Source: Sedimenticola hydrogenitrophicus
GTDB taxonomy: Bacteria; Pseudomonadota; Gammaproteobacteria; Chromatiales; Chromatiaceae
DNA: 44,001 bases
Assembly (NCBI RefSeq): GCF_029017505.1
Contig: NZ_JAQGEI010000043.1
Coordinates: 1 to 44,001, forward strand
Direction: 5' to 3'
This document shows positions 15,844 through 24,560 of the stretch, one piece after another (the first letter of the stretch is position 1; each line of letters opens with the position of its first letter). The notes under the pieces were generated by a model. It was not told the DNA's origin. It did not search any database and saw nothing but the letters and a program-made list of their open reading frames with translations. The translations under genes and the position numbers were made by a program.

Positions 15844-16506
15844 ATGTCATCACTCAGATTCAGCACCTTCCCCGGCAAACGCGAACGCCACCTGCTGCGC
15901 AAACAGCACAACCCGCTGTTCCCGGAGCCGCAGCGCACCATCACCCCGGCCCAACTGGAACAGGCCCAGCGCCTGGATCATGAGGAGTTGGTGGAGTTCA
16001 TCAGCGGCTTCCGCGCCCTGGTCCACGAGGCGACCCAGCTGCCCGAAAACGCCGGGAGCGAGCGCATCCTCGCCATCAAGGAGCGGCTGGACCAGACCTA
16101 TGAGCAGGCGGCCCGCATGGCGGACGACCAGCACGAGATCCAGCAGGGGGTCGAGAAGCTGGTGGCGGTGGTGATGCAGGCGGTACGCAAGGGCGCGGGC
16201 AGCGATCCGCTGGCGCTGCAGGAACTGGCCGACGAGGAGGCCGCGCGCGCCACCCATTACGCCCTGCTGGCCTACCCACTGGTGGCCGACCTGCTGGATC
16301 CGGATTCGGTGATCAGCGAGCAGGAACTGCTGCCGAGCCTGCTCTCCGCCTCGCCGGAGGCGCTACGGGCGGCCCGCTCCCTGTTCGACCCGGCCCAACT
16401 GGAAGCGCTGGCGGAGGCGGGAAAGAGCCTGTTGGATGAAACCCCGGACGTTCCCGACGAAGCCCGGGCCCGACTGCTGGAGCTATCGCTGCAGCGGGAC
16501 AATTGA
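15844..16506 (+). CDS. Hypothetical soluble protein, helix-rich
   Basis: This 220-residue protein starts 5 bp after the AI-2E-type permease stop and is surely in the same operon. It has no signal peptide or membrane helix. Composition is strongly helical and acidic (Glu, Ala, Leu, Gln), with likely coiled-coil stretches around 35-120 (LEQAQRLDHEELVEF, RILAIKERLDQTYEQA). No catalytic motif or known domain is recognised. The context suggests a cytoplasmic partner or regulator of the permease, but that is inference from position only. Confidence 0.75.
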   Translation: MSSLRFSTFPGKRERHLLRKQHNPLFPEPQRTITPAQLEQAQRLDHEELVEFISGFRALVHEATQLPENAGSERILAIKERLDQTYEQAARMADDQHEIQQGVEKLVAVVMQAVRKGAGSDPLALQELADEEAARATHYALLAYPLVADLLDPDSVISEQELLPSLLSASPEALRAARSLFDPAQLEALAEAGKSLLDETPDVPDEARARLLELSLQRDN

Positions 16507-16795
16507 CCGGGGCCTGTCAATCGTAGGGGCACCCCCCGTACAAATTGTAGGGGCAACCCCCGTCAAAATCGTAGGGGCAACCCCCCGTGGTTGCCCGCAG
16601 GTCGCGGTGTGATGGTCAAAGCCGGGCAGGCACAGGGGCCTGCCCCTACGGAGATCCCCCTCCTGCCCAAAACGTAGGGGCAACCCCCGTCCAAATCGTA
16701 GGGGCAACCCCCCGTGGTTGCCCGCAGGTCGGTGTGATGGCCAAGCCGGGTAGGCACAGGGGCCTGCCCCGACGGACGCCGGTGGGCGACCGGTC
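16507..16795. repeat. REP-like repeat cluster with a tandem ~105-bp duplication
   Basis: The whole convergent spacer is made of GTAGGGGC-type palindromes. GTAGGGGCAACCCCC motifs begin near 16547, 16571, 16674 and 16698, with a shorter one near 16523. Units of GGCAGGC...GCCTGCCCC lie in opposite orientation (16625-16650 and near 16751-16770). Two larger blocks, 16547-16652 and 16674-16776, are near-identical tandem copies. Each holds two GTAGGGGCAACC units, a GGTTGCCC arm, a GTGTGATGG stretch and a GCCTGCCCC arm. This is a BIME-like array between convergent genes and has no unique spacers, so it is not a CRISPR. Confidence 0.85.
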
Positions 16796-19700
16796 TCACA
16801 GCAACACCCGCTCGATGCCCCCCTGCATCACCCGCTCGACGAAGGTCTGCTGCCAGTTCTCGCCCAGCCGGTCGCGGGCCAGCTCCTCGACGATGTAGGA
16901 GACCTCCAGGCCGGTCTCGTCCTTGAAGCGGTTCAGCCCCTGGGTACAGGCGGGGCAGGAGGTGAGCATCTTCACATTGCCGTTGACCGCCCGCTCGCCG
17001 CCGCTCAGCGCCTTGATCCCTTGCTCCAGCTCCTCCACCTTGCGATAACGCAGCTGGCTGGCGATATCCGGGCGCGCCGTCCCCAGGGTGCCGGCCTCGC
17101 CGCAGCAGCGGTCGGACAACAGCACCTTCTTGTCCATCAGCTTCGACGCCACCTCGGTGGGGTTGTACTGCTTCATCGGGCTGTGGCAGGGATCGTGATA
17201 GAGATACTGGGTGGCGTCGCCGTGCGCCAGCACCACCCCCTTCTCCATCAGGTATTCGTGGATATCCAGCAGCCGGCAGCCGGGGAAGATCTTCTCAAAC
17301 TCGTACTTCATCAGCTGATCGATACAGGTGCCGCAGGAGACGATGACCGTCTTGATGTCCATGTAGTTGAGGGTGTTGGCGACGCGGTGGAACAGCACCC
17401 GGTTGCCGGTGGTGATCTCCAGCCCCTTGGCGTGCTGACCGGCGGCGGTCTGGGGATAGCCGCAGCAGAGATAGCCGGGCGGCAGCACCACCTCGTTGCC
17501 CAGCTCGTAGAGCATGGCGATGGTGGCCAGGCCGACGTCGCTGAACAGCCGCTCGGAGCCGCAGCCGGGGAAGTAGAAAATGGCATCCGACTCGTCGCTC
17601 AGCTTGGCCGGGTCGCGAAAGATCGGGATCATGCCGCTCTCCTCGATACCCAGCAGGGCGCGGGTGGTCTTCTTCGGCAGCTCCACCCGGATCGGCCGGC
17701 GCACCAGCTCCACCGCCAGCGCCTTGGGCTCCGGGCGGCCGGTGGTGGCGGCCGGGATCTGCCGGCCACGCCCCAGCAGGCCGGCGCGCCGGAACAGCGC
17801 GTGGCCCAGTGCCAGCCCCTTGAAGCCCCACTCCAGCATGCCCTTGCGCAGGCTGCGGATGGTACGCGGGTCGGTGGTGTTGAGGAACGACATGGCCGCC
17901 CAGGTGCCGAGATTGCGCCGTTTCTTGCCCTGCTCGGTGAGGATCTTGCGCATGCGCACGGTGACCTCTCCGAAGTCGATATTGACCGGGCAGGGGTTGA
18001 GGCACTTGTGGCAGATGGTGCAGTGGTCCGCCACGTCGTTCATCTCCTCGAAATGGCGTAGCGAGATGCCGCGCCGGGTCTGCTCCTCGTAGAGGAACGC
18101 CTCGATGATCAGGCCGGTACCGAGGATCTTGTTGCGCGGCGAATAGAGCAGGTTGGCGCGCGGCACGTGGGTCATGCAGACCGGCTTGCACTTGCCGCAG
18201 CGCAGGCAGTGCTTGATGTCGTCGTTGAGCTCGCCCAGCTCGCTCGCCTCAAGGATGATCGCCTCCTGCTGGACCAGGCGCAACGACGGGGTGTAGGCGC
18301 CGTCCAGGTTGGAGCCGGGCATCAGCTTGCCGCGGTTGAAATGGCGTTCGGGGTCCACCCGCTCCTTGTAGGCGACGAAGTCGCGCAGCTTCTCCTCCTC
18401 CATGAAGCGGATCTTGGTCAGGCCGATGCCGTGCTCGCCGGAGATCACCCCGTCCAGGGACTTGGCCAGCGCCATTATGCGCTCCACCATGCGCTCGGAC
18501 TCGTGCAGCATCTCGTAGTTGTGCGAGTGCACCGGGATGTTGGTGTGCACGTTGCCGTCGCCGGCGTGCATGTGCAGGGCAACGAACAGGCGCGCATCGC
18601 GGATCTCGGCATGGATGGCGTTGAGCCGCTCCTGCACCGCCAGCATCTCCTGGCCGGCAAAGATCTCGTTCAGCCGTGTCATCACCTCCTTGCGGTAGTT
18701 CTGCACCAGGTCGCGCCGCAGCATCATGTCCAGCAGGCTGTCACCGGGCCGCAGTTTTTCCAGCTCCCGCTCCCGCAGCAGTACGCGATGCGCCTCCGCC
18801 GGGGCCTCCAGGTGGTCCAGTATCTGCCGCCAGCGCTGCTCGGCCGTGTCCACCACCTCGCAGGCGGCGTCCCGCTTGGCCTGAAGGATGGCGCGGCTCT
18901 CCTCCGACTCCTCGTACTCCTCCGGCAGCCGCAGCTCCGGCATGCGGCCGCGCAGATAGGCCAGCACCGCGCGCATAATCTGCAGCTTGTTGCTGATCGA
19001 CTGCTCGATATTGATCTGTTCGATGCCGCGGCTGTACTCCGCCAGCCGCTCCAGCGGGATCACCACGTCCTCGTTCACCTTGAAGGCGTTGGTATGGGCG
19101 GAGATGGCGGCGGTACGGCTGCGGTCGAGCCAGAAGCGGCGCCGCGCCTCGGGGCTGACGGCGATGAAGCCCTCGCCCTCGCGGGCGTTCACCAGACGCA
19201 CCACCTCGGAGGCGGCCTGGGCCACCGCCGTCTCGTCGTCCGACACCAGGTCGGTGATCAGCACCATCTTCGGCCGCTCGCGGCGCGGCGCCTTGGTGCT
19301 GTACTTGACCGCCTTGATATAGCGCTCGTCCAGGTGCTCCAGTCCCACCATCTCCACCCCCTCGGTGGCGGCGATGCGGTCGCGGATCTCGATAATGGCC
19401 GGCACCGCCCTGGAGAGGTCAGAGCCGAAGAATTCCATGCAGACCGTGCGCACATGGTCCGGCATGCGGTGCAGGATGAAGCGCGCCGAGGTGATCAGAC
19501 CGTCGCAGCCCTCCTTCTGCGCCCCGGGCAGGCCGGAGAGGAACTTGTCGGTGACATCCTTGCCCAGACCCGCCTTGCGGAAGCTGGCACCCGGCATCGC
19601 CAGGATCTCCGGCTCGCCAAGCGGGCGCTTGCCGTCCGCCAGGTAGCGGGTGATGCGGAAGCTGACCCGCTCCTGCTCGTGGATCTTGCCCAGGTTGTGG

Positions 19701-20659
19701 TCCAGCCGCTCCACCTCCAGCCAGTTGCCGTCCGGCATCACCATGCGCCAGGAGACGAGGTTGTCCAGGGTGGTGCCCCAGAGCACCGCCTTCTTGCCGC
19801 CGGCATTCATGGCAATGTTGCCGCCGATGGTGGAGGCGTTCTGGGAAGTCGGATCCACGGCAAAGGCGAGGCCGTGCCCGGCGGCCAGGTCGGAGACCCG
19901 CTTGGTCACCACCCCGGCGCCCGCCTCGACCGTCGGGACCTTACCCTCAACTCCCGGCAGTTCCCTGTATTCAACGGAGCCCAGTTGTTCCAGCTTTTCG
20001 GTGTTGATTACCGCGCAGTAGGGATCCAGGGGTACGGCCGATCCGGTATAGCCGGTACCGCCGCCGCGCGGGATGATGGTCAGGCCGCTGTCGATACAGG
20101 CGCGGACGATCGGTGCCACCTCCTCCTCCCGGTCCGGGCAGATCACCACGAATGGCACCTCGACACGCCAGTCGGTGGCGTCGGTGGCGTGGGAGACCCG
20201 CGCCAGGCCGCCAAAGTCGACGTTGTCGCGGCGGGTGATCCTGGCCAGTGCCCGGCTTACCCGGCGGCGCAGCTCCTGGTTATGCTGGAAGCAGGCGGAG
20301 AACTTCTCCACCGCCACCCGCGCGGCGTCGAGCAGGCGGATGGCGTCCGCGTTGCCGTTGGTGCGGGCCTCGAACTGGTCCAGCCGGTGCTTGAGGGCAT
20401 CGATCAGGGCGCCGCGGCGCGCCGCATCCATCAGCAGGTCGTCCTGCAGATAGGGATTGCGCACCACCACCCACATGTCCCCCAGCACCTCGTAGAGCAT
20501 GCGCGCGGAGCGGCCGGTCCGGCGGCTGCCGCGCAACTTCTCGATCACCTGCCACATCTCCCCGCCGAGGAACCGGATGACGATCTCCCGATCGGAAAAC
20601 GAGGTGTAGTTGTAGGGTATCTCGCGGATACGCTGGGGTTCGATTGCAGGATCGGCCAT
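16796..20659 (-). CDS. Giant FAD-binding and Fe-S oxidoreductase (DUF3683 type)
   Basis: This 1287-residue flavo-iron-sulfur protein is a GlcD-like and GlcF-like fusion. A DUF3683-type N terminus (1-150) precedes a PCMH FAD-binding domain ([18 protein letters not shown] motif at about 195-207). The FAD-linked oxidase C-terminal domain has [20 protein letters not shown] and [10 protein letters not shown]. Two 4Fe-4S motifs follow, near residues 825 ([11 protein letters not shown]) and 880 ([12 protein letters not shown]). CCG domains come last ([34 protein letters not shown]). It probably oxidises a 2-hydroxyacid such as D-lactate and passes electrons to quinone, but the substrate of this branch is not established. 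The size is normal for the family. The ATG start is kept; the gene stands alone. Confidence 0.93.
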   Translation of the reverse strand: MADPAIEPQRIREIPYNYTSFSDREIVIRFLGGEMWQVIEKLRGSRRTGRSARMLYEVLGDMWVVVRNPYLQDDLLMDAARRGALIDALKHRLDQFEARTNGNADAIRLLDAARVAVEKFSACFQHNQELRRRVSRALARITRRDNVDFGGLARVSHATDATDWRVEVPFVVICPDREEEVAPIVRACIDSGLTIIPRGGGTGYTGSAVPLDPYCAVINTEKLEQLGSVEYRELPGVEGKVPTVEAGAGVVTKRVSDLAAGHGLAFAVDPTSQNASTIGGNIAMNAGGKKAVLWGTTLDNLVSWRMVMPDGNWLEVERLDHNLGKIHEQERVSFRITRYLADGKRPLGEPEILAMPGASFRKAGLGKDVTDKFLSGLPGAQKEGCDGLITSARFILHRMPDHVRTVCMEFFGSDLSRAVPAIIEIRDRIAATEGVEMVGLEHLDERYIKAVKYSTKAPRRERPKMVLITDLVSDDETAVAQAASEVVRLVNAREGEGFIAVSPEARRRFWLDRSRTAAISAHTNAFKVNEDVVIPLERLAEYSRGIEQINIEQSISNKLQIMRAVLAYLRGRMPELRLPEEYEESEESRAILQAKRDAACEVVDTAEQRWRQILDHLEAPAEAHRVLLRERELEKLRPGDSLLDMMLRRDLVQNYRKEVMTRLNEIFAGQEMLAVQERLNAIHAEIRDARLFVALHMHAGDGNVHTNIPVHSHNYEMLHESERMVERIMALAKSLDGVISGEHGIGLTKIRFMEEEKLRDFVAYKERVDPERHFNRGKLMPGSNLDGAYTPSLRLVQQEAIILEASELGELNDDIKHCLRCGKCKPVCMTHVPRANLLYSPRNKILGTGLIIEAFLYEEQTRRGISLRHFEEMNDVADHCTICHKCLNPCPVNIDFGEVTVRMRKILTEQGKKRRNLGTWAAMSFLNTTDPRTIRSLRKGMLEWGFKGLALGHALFRRAGLLGRGRQIPAATTGRPEPKALAVELVRRPIRVELPKKTTRALLGIEESGMIPIFRDPAKLSDESDAIFYFPGCGSERLFSDVGLATIAMLYELGNEVVLPPGYLCCGYPQTAAGQHAKGLEITTGNRVLFHRVANTLNYMDIKTVIVSCGTCIDQLMKYEFEKIFPGCRLLDIHEYLMEKGVVLAHGDATQYLYHDPCHSPMKQYNPTEVASKLMDKKVLLSDRCCGEAGTLGTARPDIASQLRYRKVEELEQGIKALSGGERAVNGNVKMLTSCPACTQGLNRFKDETGLEVSYIVEELARDRLGENWQQTFVERVMQGGIERVLL

Positions 20660-20912
20660 AGGATCTAAATAACTCGGCAGGAGGCGTTACTTGTGATATC
20701 AGCTGCTTATGTACGCCCAAGGCGTATTAATACAGGGAGAGTGGCGTATTTTATCCCAATCCGGACTGAAACAGTAGGTCTTGCATGCGGAATCGCCCGG
20801 GGAAACCATTGAAATTGCAAGGTAAGTCATTACCAGTGAGGTGTACAGCCCGGCGCCATCCCCGGTACGGAAACGGCAGTCGAGCGCCTCGAAATGTAAT
20901 GATGGCGGATGG

Positions 20913-21108
20913 ACTCTCGCCAAGGCGCCAAAGGCGCAAAGGTGTAACTACTCACGGGGTGATTGGCCTGCCTTGTTGACCGATCCTGGTCCAGCTATGG
21001 TGTGAGGCCAGCAAGGCAGGCCGATCGCTTTCAGACCGGGTGAGTAGTTACGCAAAGGTTAAAGAAAAGAAGGGTTTTTCTTGGCGTGCTTAGCGTCTTT
21101 GCGAGAGT
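20913..21108. repeat. Older inverted-repeat element split by a later insertion
   Basis: ACTCTCGCCAAGGCGCCAAA starts the left half. The right half, reverse-complemented, starts ACTCTCGCAAAGACGCTAAG, so the ends are imperfect inverted repeats. Removing the 108-bp insertion and one copy of its 8-bp duplication leaves an 80-bp element. The sequence type is a familiar dispersed palindromic repeat in proteobacteria. Its interruption gives a relative age for the two elements. Confidence 0.72.
20944..21051. mobile_element. 108-bp IS66-type miniature element with 8-bp target duplication
   Basis: The ends are a perfect 12-bp inverted repeat, GTAACTACTCAC (20944-20955) and GTGAGTAGTTAC (21040-21051). 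The 8 bases GCAAAGGT occur exactly on both sides (20936-20943 and 21052-21059). An inner inverted repeat, GGCCTGCCTTG / CAAGGCAGGCC, lies inside. Ends starting GTAA with 8-bp duplications are typical of the IS66 family. There is no transposase, so this is a non-autonomous derivative. A 35-bp relative is at 38498-38532. Confidence 0.9.
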
Positions 21109-21124
21109 AAAGATCCTTTTTATC

Positions 21125-21196
21125 AGGCAGGCACGGGGCCTGCCCGGTTCCGACGCCAACCCGCCTCGGGCAACCATGGGGGTTGCCCCTACGAAT
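21125..21196. repeat. REP-like pair, inverted orientation
   Basis: GGCAGGCACGGGGCCTGCCC is followed about 30 bp later by GGGCAACCATGGGGGTTGCC and CCTACG. These are the reverse-complement forms of the GTAGGGGCAGGC and GTAGGGGCAACC units found at 12586, 16507-16795 and 31095. The pair lies just beyond the 3' end of the PilZ gene. Confidence 0.7.
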
Positions 21197-21236
21197 GGTC
21201 CGGGATGCAGCTACCAAGGTGGGCCTGCAAGGTGGA

Positions 21237-21581
21237 TCAGGGGAATTCGAGCCCCACCTCGTCCACCGACAGCATCCGTTCGATACTGCAGGCGACCAAA
21301 AATCCCCCGCCCGGCTCCTCTTCGACCCCCGCTTCGATCGGAGCGCAGCGAATCACCTTCACCACCGCGTGCAGCGGCGGGGTGATGGCCTTGCCGGGCT
21401 GGATCTCCACATTCAGCGTCGCCCCGGCGGCCAGTTCCCGCCCGATCCGCAACTGCAGCCCGCCGGCGCTGAGATCCTTGACCGTGGCGTTCTGCACGGC
21501 AGCATCACCCGCCACCCGATAACGCGCCGCACAGTCCACCGCCATGCGATAAAAGTCCCGCTTCTCTGCATAGTCCTGCAT
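21237..21581 (-). CDS. PilZ-domain protein, probable c-di-GMP receptor
   Basis: This 114-residue protein consists of a single PilZ domain. The c-di-GMP signature is present: the RxxxR element (Arg8-DFY-Arg12) and DxSxxG (Asp36, Ser38, Gly41 in DLSAGGLQL), followed by beta strands of the barrel. Both motifs intact means ligand binding is likely, in contrast with degenerate PilZ proteins. It has no partner domain and stands alone between repeats and an integral membrane gene, so its target (motility, exopolysaccharide or other) is unknown. Confidence 0.9.
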   Translation of the reverse strand: MQDYAEKRDFYRMAVDCAARYRVAGDAAVQNATVKDLSAGGLQLRIGRELAAGATLNVEIQPGKAITPPLHAVVKVIRCAPIEAGVEEEPGGGFLVACSIERMLSVDEVGLEFP

Positions 21582-21734
21582 TGCTCACCCCTGTCGAATT
21601 GTTATTCAAGTCCCCTGGAATCACTCTCCCGGCCAGGCCGGTACGATCGAAAAACCATACCATATCGATGGAAAAACACACTATCCCTATGGGTCGACCG
21701 GTTTTCCGGATACTGAAGGGACGGAGCGCTTTTT

Positions 21735-22391
21735 TTACCCGCCGCCCTCACGCATCAATGCCTCCGCCTGGCGCGCCGAAAGATAGCGCCAGGGCAGTGG
21801 CAACAGCCCCGGCACCCGCTCCCGGTAGCGGCGATAGCGCTCCCCGTGATAGACCAGCAGCTTGCGCTCCTCAAGCCGTGAGCCGAGGATGAAATAGCCG
21901 CTGATCAGCAGGCTGGAGAGCAGGAACACGCCATCCATGTCGCGGGTCCAGACCATCACCAGCGCCAGGAAGTACCAGGGGTGACGCACGAACCGGTGCA
22001 GCGGCGAGATATAGAAACGCTCCTGATCCTCGACCCGCCGCTCGCGCTCGCGCCACTGGCGCAGACCGAGAAACTCCGCGCCGTCGTAGTAACGCAGCGA
22101 CCAGGCGAAGCCGCCGACGGCCGCCAGCGCCAGCCCGTTGGCCAGCCACCAGCCCGGACCCGTCCAGCGCCACAGAAAGTCGCCGTGCCAACGGTAGATC
22201 AGCAGCAGCGGCGGGATCAGCGAGATCACCGCCAGCAGGTTGAACCCCAGCCGGTAGAGCGGCATGTGTTCGGGCCAGCGCCGCGCCACCCGCTGCTTCA
22301 GCCACAGCGAGGCGGTGAACGAGTGCAGCAGGCCATACAGCGCCCAGACGGCACACATGATTACGATCTGTTCCCCAGTGAGATTCAACAC
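21735..22391 (-). CDS. Isoprenylcysteine methyltransferase-like (ICMT/NnrU-type) membrane protein
   Basis: This 218-residue polytopic membrane protein has hydrophobic helices at about 8-30, 47-66, 79-98 and 135-170. It ends with the ICMT/PEMT-type motif: HPWYFLALV (about 137-145) and a C-terminal GSRLEERKLLVYHGERYRRY segment that binds S-adenosylmethionine in the family. The start is GTG at 22391 with a TTG immediately after, and the ribosome-binding site is weak. Bacterial relatives have no agreed substrate; NnrU, from the nitric-oxide gene clusters, is a distant relative. It runs in the same direction as ClC and PilZ, with gaps of about 150 bp. Confidence 0.8.
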   Translation of the reverse strand: MLNLTGEQIVIMCAVWALYGLLHSFTASLWLKQRVARRWPEHMPLYRLGFNLLAVISLIPPLLLIYRWHGDFLWRWTGPGWWLANGLALAAVGGFAWSLRYYDGAEFLGLRQWRERERRVEDQERFYISPLHRFVRHPWYFLALVMVWTRDMDGVFLLSSLLISGYFILGSRLEERKLLVYHGERYRRYRERVPGLLPLPWRYLSARQAEALMREGGG

Positions 22392-22537
22392 GCGTCACCC
22401 CGCCCCCATTCCACCATTACCCGGTTTGGTCATCCTGACCGATCATCCCCTGCATCCCCGACAGGTGCGCCGCCGGGCGCTGTTGCGCCAGGCGACCGGA
22501 CATTTTCCATAGCTGCGCGGCCATCCAAGGCCGGCCA

Positions 22538-24298
22538 TCATATTTTATAGGCCGACTCCACCTGCTCCCGGGTCAACACCCCGTAAATGTGGCGGATGCC
22601 CGGCGCCGTCATACGTTCGACGTAGAGCGCCTCGGCCCCGCTGTCGAGCAGAGTCAGCGCCTCCTGCAGGGTCGCCTGGAGATAGATGGGCGCCACCTCG
22701 CTGCGCTGTGCCGGGATCGCCAGCAGGTCGATCTCGGGCGCGTCTGGCTCCGCCTCCGTCTTCAGGTAACGCACCAGGTCCAGCGCCGGCATCAGGCTCA
22801 CCGGCCCCGCCTCCCCATGGATCAGCAGCCACTCCGGCGCGTCCCGCAGCAGGCGCTCGGCCTGGTCGCGGCTGAGCCGCCGCTCGGGGCGGGCGAACCG
22901 TCTGTGCATGACACTGGCGACACCGGCCCGACGCAACGCCAGCATCACCGGATTGGTATCATAATCCAGGCCATTGGCCCGCAGAAGGGTTAGAAAAAGC
23001 GATGGCTTGCGGAACAGTTCACTGACGGTCAGTCCCGCCACCACGATCACCAGCATGCCCGGCATGATGGTCTGGGGTGAATGGGTCAGCTCCATCATGG
23101 CGGTGAGCGCGGCCAGCGGCGCCTGCAGCGTGGCGCCCATCATCGCCCCCATGCCGAGCAGGGCGTAGAAGCCGACATCCAGCGTGTCGTGGTGAAACAC
23201 CTGGGTGGCGATCTGGCCGGTGAGGCTGCCCAGGCAACCGCCCAGGAACAGCAGCGGCCCGATATTGCCGCCGGGCACCCCCAGCCCCAGGCAGGCCACG
23301 CTGGCCAGCACCTTGACCAACAGGATCGCCGCCAGCAGGGCGATACCCAACTCGCCCAGCAGGGCGCTGTTGACCGTGTCGTAGCCGATCCCCATGGACT
23401 GGGGCACCAGATAGCCACCAACCCCCATCAGCAGACCGGCCACCAGCATGCGCCGCCAGAACGGCACCCGGGCCACCCGTTCCGTGGTCGTCTGCATCAA
23501 CTGGATGAACAGCGCCGACAACCCGCCGACCAGCAGTCCGAGCAGCAGCACCACAGGGATCTCCGCCAGTGACGGCAGGGTCAACGGCGGTATCTGAAAC
23601 GCCGGGGCGTTGCCGAACACGGCAATGGAGATCCCGGTGGCCGTCACCGCCGCCAGGATCACCGGGATGAAGCTGGCCAGCGAGTACTCCATCATCACCA
23701 CTTCCAGGGCAAAGATCACCCCCGCCAGCGGGGTATTGAACGAGGCGGCGATGCCGGCCGCGGTGCCGCAACCCAGCAGCGTGCGGATGGTGTTGTTCGG
23801 CAGCGAGAGGTGCTGCCCCAGCAGGCTGCCGGCAGCCGCCCCGAGCAGGATGTGCGGCCCCTCGCGGCCGACCGAATGACCGCTGATGATGGCGACGGCC
23901 GCGCCGACAAACTGCAGGACAAAGCTGCGCAACGTGAGATAGCCCTGGTGATAGGCCATCCGCTCCATCACACAGGTCACGCCCAGTACGGTCTCCCCCT
24001 TGGCGTAGCGCTGAAAGAACAGGGCGATGATCAGCGCGCCGGCGACCGGCAGCAGGAAACGCAGCCAGGGGGAGAGCGCCTCGTAGTTCTCGGCAAGGCC
24101 ATCGGCCAGAAACCCCGCCTGGGTCTGTTCCACCACCAGGCGAAACAGCACAATCACGGCACCGGCGAGCAGGCCGGTCAGCAGACCCAGCAGGGAGAGT
24201 TGCAGCAGGGCGTCATGGCGTGACAGGTGCAGGCGCATCCGTTCCAGCCGATCGCCACCCCAGCGGTGGAGCTGTTGCCTCAGATTGTTTTTTATCAT
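22538..24298 (-). CDS. ClC-family chloride channel/transporter with C-terminal regulatory region
   Basis: This is a 586-residue ClC protein with a C-terminal extension of about 130 residues that looks CBS-like. The gating glutamate is present in GHSVGREGPH (Glu146). The region aligned with E. coli ClC Glu202-Glu203 reads FNTPLAGVIFALEVVMME, giving Glu199-Val200. The internal proton glutamate is thus replaced by valine, as in vertebrate Cl- channels. The anion-loop GVPGGNIGPLLFLGG is retained, while GSGIP is altered to VLGVT. The start chosen is ATG at 24298 (MIKNNLRQQL). The frame stays open 36 codons further upstream through a 159-bp mobile repeat, which is not native ClC sequence. Confidence 0.9.
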   Translation of the reverse strand: MIKNNLRQQLHRWGGDRLERMRLHLSRHDALLQLSLLGLLTGLLAGAVIVLFRLVVEQTQAGFLADGLAENYEALSPWLRFLLPVAGALIIALFFQRYAKGETVLGVTCVMERMAYHQGYLTLRSFVLQFVGAAVAIISGHSVGREGPHILLGAAAGSLLGQHLSLPNNTIRTLLGCGTAAGIAASFNTPLAGVIFALEVVMMEYSLASFIPVILAAVTATGISIAVFGNAPAFQIPPLTLPSLAEIPVVLLLGLLVGGLSALFIQLMQTTTERVARVPFWRRMLVAGLLMGVGGYLVPQSMGIGYDTVNSALLGELGIALLAAILLVKVLASVACLGLGVPGGNIGPLLFLGGCLGSLTGQIATQVFHHDTLDVGFYALLGMGAMMGATLQAPLAALTAMMELTHSPQTIMPGMLVIVVAGLTVSELFRKPSLFLTLLRANGLDYDTNPVMLALRRAGVASVMHRRFARPERRLSRDQAERLLRDAPEWLLIHGEAGPVSLMPALDLVRYLKTEAEPDAPEIDLLAIPAQRSEVAPIYLQATLQEALTLLDSGAEALYVERMTAPGIRHIYGVLTREQVESAYKI

Positions 24299-24312
24299 TG
24301 TGTTATAGCCTA

Positions 24313-24471
24313 GGGCTCGCGCAAAAATAAGTTTCGGTATTCGGTCGCCACTGGACCCCGCTGGCGGCGTTACGCTTTTTGCCAAGGGAACGGCCATTGC
24401 CTGCAAAGCGTGCCTTGCCAGCGGGGTCCAGTTACGCCCTCGGTACTGCGAAATTATTCTTGCGCGAGCCC
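24313..24471 (-). mobile_element. 159-bp MITE, family A copy 2
   Basis: It has the same 159-bp length and ends as the copy at 7867-8025, but in the opposite orientation (GGGCTCGCGCAAAAATAAGT on the plus strand to ATTCTTGCGCGAGCCC). The flanks are CTA and TTA, so the 3-bp duplication is imperfect. It lies 14 bp before the ClC start codon and separates it from the divergent methyltransferase gene, so it has replaced or split their shared promoter region. Its minus strand carries an open frame in phase with ClC. Confidence 0.85.
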
Positions 24472-24560
24472 TTATCCGACTTCAACATAGTCGCCGAATT
24501 CAATGCGGCTATCCGGCGGGTCCTTGGTCCCGCCGGATAACCCCGAACAGGAACAGCAGC

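Larger units (their letters stand above)
20660..21236. other. Intergenic region with nested repeats, no gene
   Basis: The 577-bp gap between two minus-strand genes (giant oxidoreductase to the left, PilZ to the right) carries no supported CDS. The left part (20660-20912) should hold the oxidoreductase promoter; GATAAAATAC on the minus strand near 20750 is a possible -10 without a matching -35. The centre is an older inverted repeat (20913-21108) interrupted by a 108-bp miniature element. The right part (21125-21196) is a REP-like pair. Confidence 0.6.

Noticed and set aside
16507..16795. Possible CRISPR array or small RNA cluster
   Set aside because: The repeats are GTAGGGGC palindromes in mixed orientation with repeated, not unique, intervening DNA.
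18167..20668. 833-codon open frame antisense to the giant oxidoreductase
   Set aside because: The minus-strand frame has clear FAD and Fe-S motifs over the same interval. The plus-strand translation is low-complexity (runs of Val, Leu, His, Gly, Gln) with no domain, a usual effect of high GC.
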